From CAYQQR01 sp964420035 (GTDB lineage: Bacteria > Bacteroidota > Bacteroidia > Bacteroidales > SM23-62), in assembly GCA_964420035.1 (NCBI GenBank), contig CAYQQR010000004.1, positions 48,422 to 112,421 on the forward strand: 64,000 nucleotides of DNA. Direction: 5' to 3'. The stretch's first letter is position 1, and every line of letters begins with the position of its first letter. This document shows, in pieces, positions 62,179 through 64,000 of this stretch. The notes under the pieces are model-generated. The model was not told where the DNA came from. It searched no databases and saw nothing but the letters and a program-made list of their open reading frames with translations. Both the position numbers and the translations under genes were made by a program.

Positions 62179-62976
62179 ATGGCCACAAAAAAAGAAATAC
62201 AGATCATCCGGGAAAAAAGAGGTTATATCATCGACATGGACGGGGTCCTGTACCATGGAAACAGGCTTTTGCCCGGTGCCAGGGATTTCGTCAACTGGCT
62301 CAAAAAAGAAAAGAAGAAATTTGTTTTCCTGACCAACTCCAGCGAAAGAACCCCCAGGGAACTCCAGGAAAAACTGAAACGCCTGGGCATCGAAGTCGAA
62401 AGAAACGTCTTTTATACCAGTGCTCTCGCTACGGCCATGTTCCTCGCCAGCCAGCACCCCAAAGGAAGTGCGTTCATTATCGGGGAGGCCGGACTGATCA
62501 ATGCCCTTTATAACGTGGGCTATACCATGAACAATGTGGACCCCGACTACGTTGTTATGGGTGAGAGCCGGACCTACAGTTATGAAAAAATTGAGCATGC
62601 GGTGAATCTGGTTCTGAAGGGGGCTAAACTGATCGGTACCAATCCGGATGTTACCGGCCCGAAAGAAGATGGGATCGTACCGGCCACACGGGCCCTGATA
62701 GCGCCCATTGAACTGTCCACGGGCAAGCAAGCCTATTATGTCGGAAAACCCAACCCTTTGATGATGCGAAACGCCCTGAAAAAGATCAATGCCACCCGGG
62801 AAGAATCCATCATCATCGGGGACCGTATGGATACGGACATCATTGCCGGCATCGAATCAGAGATCGACACCGCCCTGGTACTGTCTGGCATCACCAGCCG
62901 GGAGACCATGAAGGATTTTGCCTACCGGCCACATTATGTGCTTGATGGAGTTAAGGATTTGGTAAGCATTAAATAG
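62179..62976 (+). CDS. HAD-IIA family phosphatase (NagD-like)
   Basis: A 265-aa HAD hydrolase. Motif 1 is IIDMDGVLY with Asp19 and Asp21, motif 2 FLTNSS, and motifs 3 and 4 GKPNPLMM and IIGDRMDTDI; between motifs 2 and 3 stands the C2 cap typical of NagD, AraL and 4-nitrophenyl-phosphatase-like enzymes. These remove phosphate from sugar phosphates or nucleotides. GC content and codon style are like those of the rhamnose region rather than the PUL. It is followed by an intergenic repeat and another HAD gene of a different class. Confidence 0.9.
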   Translation: MATKKEIQIIREKRGYIIDMDGVLYHGNRLLPGARDFVNWLKKEKKKFVFLTNSSERTPRELQEKLKRLGIEVERNVFYTSALATAMFLASQHPKGSAFIIGEAGLINALYNVGYTMNNVDPDYVVMGESRTYSYEKIEHAVNLVLKGAKLIGTNPDVTGPKEDGIVPATRALIAPIELSTGKQAYYVGKPNPLMMRNALKKINATREESIIIGDRMDTDIIAGIESEIDTALVLSGITSRETMKDFAYRPHYVLDGVKDLVSIK

Positions 62977-62989
62977 AATTCAGAATTCA
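62976..62989. repeat. Heptamer tandem repeat (GAATTCA)
   Basis: GAATTCA twice, beginning at the last base of the HAD-IIA stop codon and leading into the leader-type repeat copy B. Confidence 0.6.
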
Positions 62990-62990
62990 G

Positions 62991-63150
62991 CCTGCCTGCC
63001 GCCAGGCAGGGACAACCGACCACGGACGACGGTACGTCATACGTGGTTCAAAATACAGGACATTGAGACGATGAGACGATGAGACATTGAGACATAGCTA
63101 CAGCGCAGCCCTCTTACGCCAGAGCTTCGGAGGACGCAGCGGAAAAACAT
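62991..63150 (+). repeat. Leader-type intergenic repeat, copy B
   Basis: Order: imperfect palindrome (62991-63010), GACGACGGTACGT, GGTTCAAAATACAGGACA, four 8-nt units plus a partial one (63060-63093; GACATTGA, GACGATGA twice, GACATTGA), then a GC-rich part (GCTTCGGAGGACGCAGCGG) ending 9 nt before the ATG at 63159. It contains one more 8-nt unit than copy A and shares an identical 33-nt core with it. Confidence 0.75.
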
Positions 63151-63158
63151 TTAAAACC

Positions 63159-63806
63159 ATGAAACCATTCGACGCAATTATATTTGATATGGACGGCGTA
63201 TTGGTCGATTCCGAGGAATACATCGCCCGGGCCGCCATTCAAATGTTCAGGGAAAAGGGCCTGGAGGTGAAGGAAGAGGATTTTCTTCCCTTCGTGGGCA
63301 CCGGGGAAGACCGATACCTGGGGGGTGTGGCAGAAAAATACGGAATGGACCTTCAATTTCCGGATGCAAAAGAGCGGGCGTATGCCATCTATGACGAAAT
63401 AACCCGGGGGAAGCTTGAACCATTGCCGGGGGTTACCCGTTTTATAGACAGGTGCAGGAAAGAAGAACTTAAAATAGCGGTAGCGACTTCGGCCGATGAA
63501 GCAAAAATGCAGATCAACCTAAGGGAAATAGGCATCCCGGAAAATACATTTGATGCCGTTTTGAACGGACTGGACGTGGATAAGAAAAAACCGAATCCCG
63601 AAATATTCCTGAAAGCAGCGGAAAAACTCGGTGTCGATATCAAAAAATGCCTGGTGGTCGAAGATGCACCCAAGGGCGTGGAAGCCGCCCACCGGGCCGG
63701 CGCCAAATGCCTGGCGGTCATGTCCGGCTTCAGCCGGGAAGAACTCGGTGAAGCCGACTGGATCGTTGTGGATCTGACGGGGTATCCGGAGGAAATATTT
63801 AAGTAG
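63159..63806 (+). CDS. HAD-IA family phosphatase/beta-phosphoglucomutase-like protein
   Basis: A 215-aa HAD hydrolase beginning at MKPFDAIIFDMDG (63159). The longer frame from 63087 would translate the intergenic repeat, so the shorter start is preferred. Asp10 and Asp12 form motif 1, followed by VDSEEYIA and a small C1 helical cap; motif 2 is VATSADEAK, motif 3 KKPNPEIFL, and motif 4 VVEDAPKGVEAAHRAGAKCLAV. The set fits beta-phosphoglucomutase and related sugar phosphatases such as 2-deoxyglucose-6-phosphatase. The substrate is unknown. Confidence 0.9.
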   Translation: MKPFDAIIFDMDGVLVDSEEYIARAAIQMFREKGLEVKEEDFLPFVGTGEDRYLGGVAEKYGMDLQFPDAKERAYAIYDEITRGKLEPLPGVTRFIDRCRKEELKIAVATSADEAKMQINLREIGIPENTFDAVLNGLDVDKKKPNPEIFLKAAEKLGVDIKKCLVVEDAPKGVEAAHRAGAKCLAVMSGFSREELGEADWIVVDLTGYPEEIFK

Positions 63807-63819
63807 GAAGTAGGAAGTA
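63803..63819. repeat. Heptamer tandem repeat (GTAGGAA)
   Basis: GTAGGAA twice, then GTA, starting inside the last codons of the HAD-IA gene and continuing into the spacer. Confidence 0.55.
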
Positions 63820-63835
63820 AGCTGTAGGGATTCAG

Positions 63836-64000
63836 CCTGCCTGCCGGCAGGCAGGGATTCAGAATTGACGACGGACCACGCCTGCCTTGCCGGCGGCAGG
63901 GACGACGGTACGTGACAGGTAGTTCAAAATAAAGGAATTAGGACATTGAGACATTGAGACATTGAGACATTGAGACATTGAGACATTGAGACATTGAGAC
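63836..64000 (+). repeat. Leader-type intergenic repeat, copy C (cut by window end)
   Basis: It starts with the perfect 20-nt palindrome CCTGCCTGCCGGCAGGCAGG, has a second palindromic block (63881-63900), then GACGACGGTACGT and AGTTCAAAATAAAGG. An array of GACATTGA units follows from 63942, at least seven before the window ends. The order of parts is the same as in copies A and B; the octamer array is longer and purer. Confidence 0.75.

Noticed and set aside
63942..64000. Tandem GACATTGA units considered as a CRISPR array
   Set aside because: Units are 8 nt and directly adjacent with no spacers, and no cas gene is present.
1..64000. tRNA, rRNA and known riboswitch signatures
   Set aside because: I saw no cloverleaf with a TTCRA arm, no rRNA stretch and no recognisable riboswitch core while reading both strands; a covariance-model scan was not possible.

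Overview
The window looks like part of the chromosome of a carbohydrate-degrading member of the Bacteroidota. The evidence is two tandem SusC/SusD pairs, Bacteroidota-type promoters (TTG, about 20 nt, TAnnTTTG), many lipoprotein signals, an RhaT-family sugar permease, several Tat-exported Gfo/Idh/MocA-type proteins, and a decayed type IX secretion sorting domain. I see no tRNA, rRNA, CRISPR array, prophage or plasmid origin. There is one complete insertion sequence, of the IS982 type.

Layout. (1) 1-4138, minus strand: a LacI regulator, an RhaT permease, an enolase-superfamily dehydratase and an SDR dehydrogenase, which together look like an oxidative sugar-acid route. (2) 4302-10937: an aldo-keto reductase and a Gfo/Idh oxidoreductase on plus, convergent with the phosphorylative L-rhamnose genes rhaA, rhaB and rhaD and a GntR/UTRA regulator on minus. 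(3) 11122-17760, plus: an operon divergent from gntR encoding a lipoyl E2, a fused E1 alpha-beta, a D-lyxose isomerase, a zinc-type alcohol dehydrogenase and a Gfo/Idh oxidoreductase. One palindrome covers the -33 boxes of both divergent promoters. (4) 17737-20565: a GntP permease, the IS982 element and a terminator hairpin. (5) 20566-27458: a permease and a NagB-like deaminase on minus, divergent from Gfo/Idh, PIG-L deacetylase, PfkB kinase and mannitol-1-phosphate-dehydrogenase-like genes on plus. This reads as a catabolic route for an unidentified N-acylated amino sugar or amino-polyol. (6) 27473-33205, minus: a ceramidase-fold lipoprotein, a Tat Gfo/Idh protein, a GH27 alpha-galactosidase and a DegT aminotransferase. 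(7) 33904-61879: a GH31 enzyme, a T9SS-cargo remnant, then a large minus-strand polysaccharide utilisation locus. In transcription order this holds an AraC regulator, a sugar-phosphate-isomerase-like protein, an (alpha/alpha)6 hydrolase, SusC, SusD, SusC, SusD, DUF4832, a GH42-like enzyme, DUF4832, a CBM9-like protein, an unrecognised 717-aa protein, DUF4832, and a second ceramidase-fold lipoprotein. (8) 61974-64000: a small ORF and two HAD phosphatases among intergenic repeats.

The most novel candidate is the locus at 35.9-58.3 kb. It has two glycan importers but no recognisable sulfatase, lyase or standard endo-acting backbone enzyme. Instead it carries three DUF4832-type proteins that share a glutamate pair nine residues apart, a CBM9-like protein and an unassigned barrel-like protein. 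The neighbouring GH27 and GH31 genes suggest alpha-linked (perhaps alpha-galactosyl) side groups. The 20.6-27.5 kb cluster could process an amino sugar released from the same glycan; this link is inference from proximity only.

By eye, about 4.3-15.5 kb and 62.1-64 kb are richer in GC than the region between them. Short tandem repeats of 7- and 8-nt units occur only in spacers of those richer blocks. This suggests, without proving it, that the central part is an acquired accessory segment. Functional names come from motif recognition in the translations; no database search was run.
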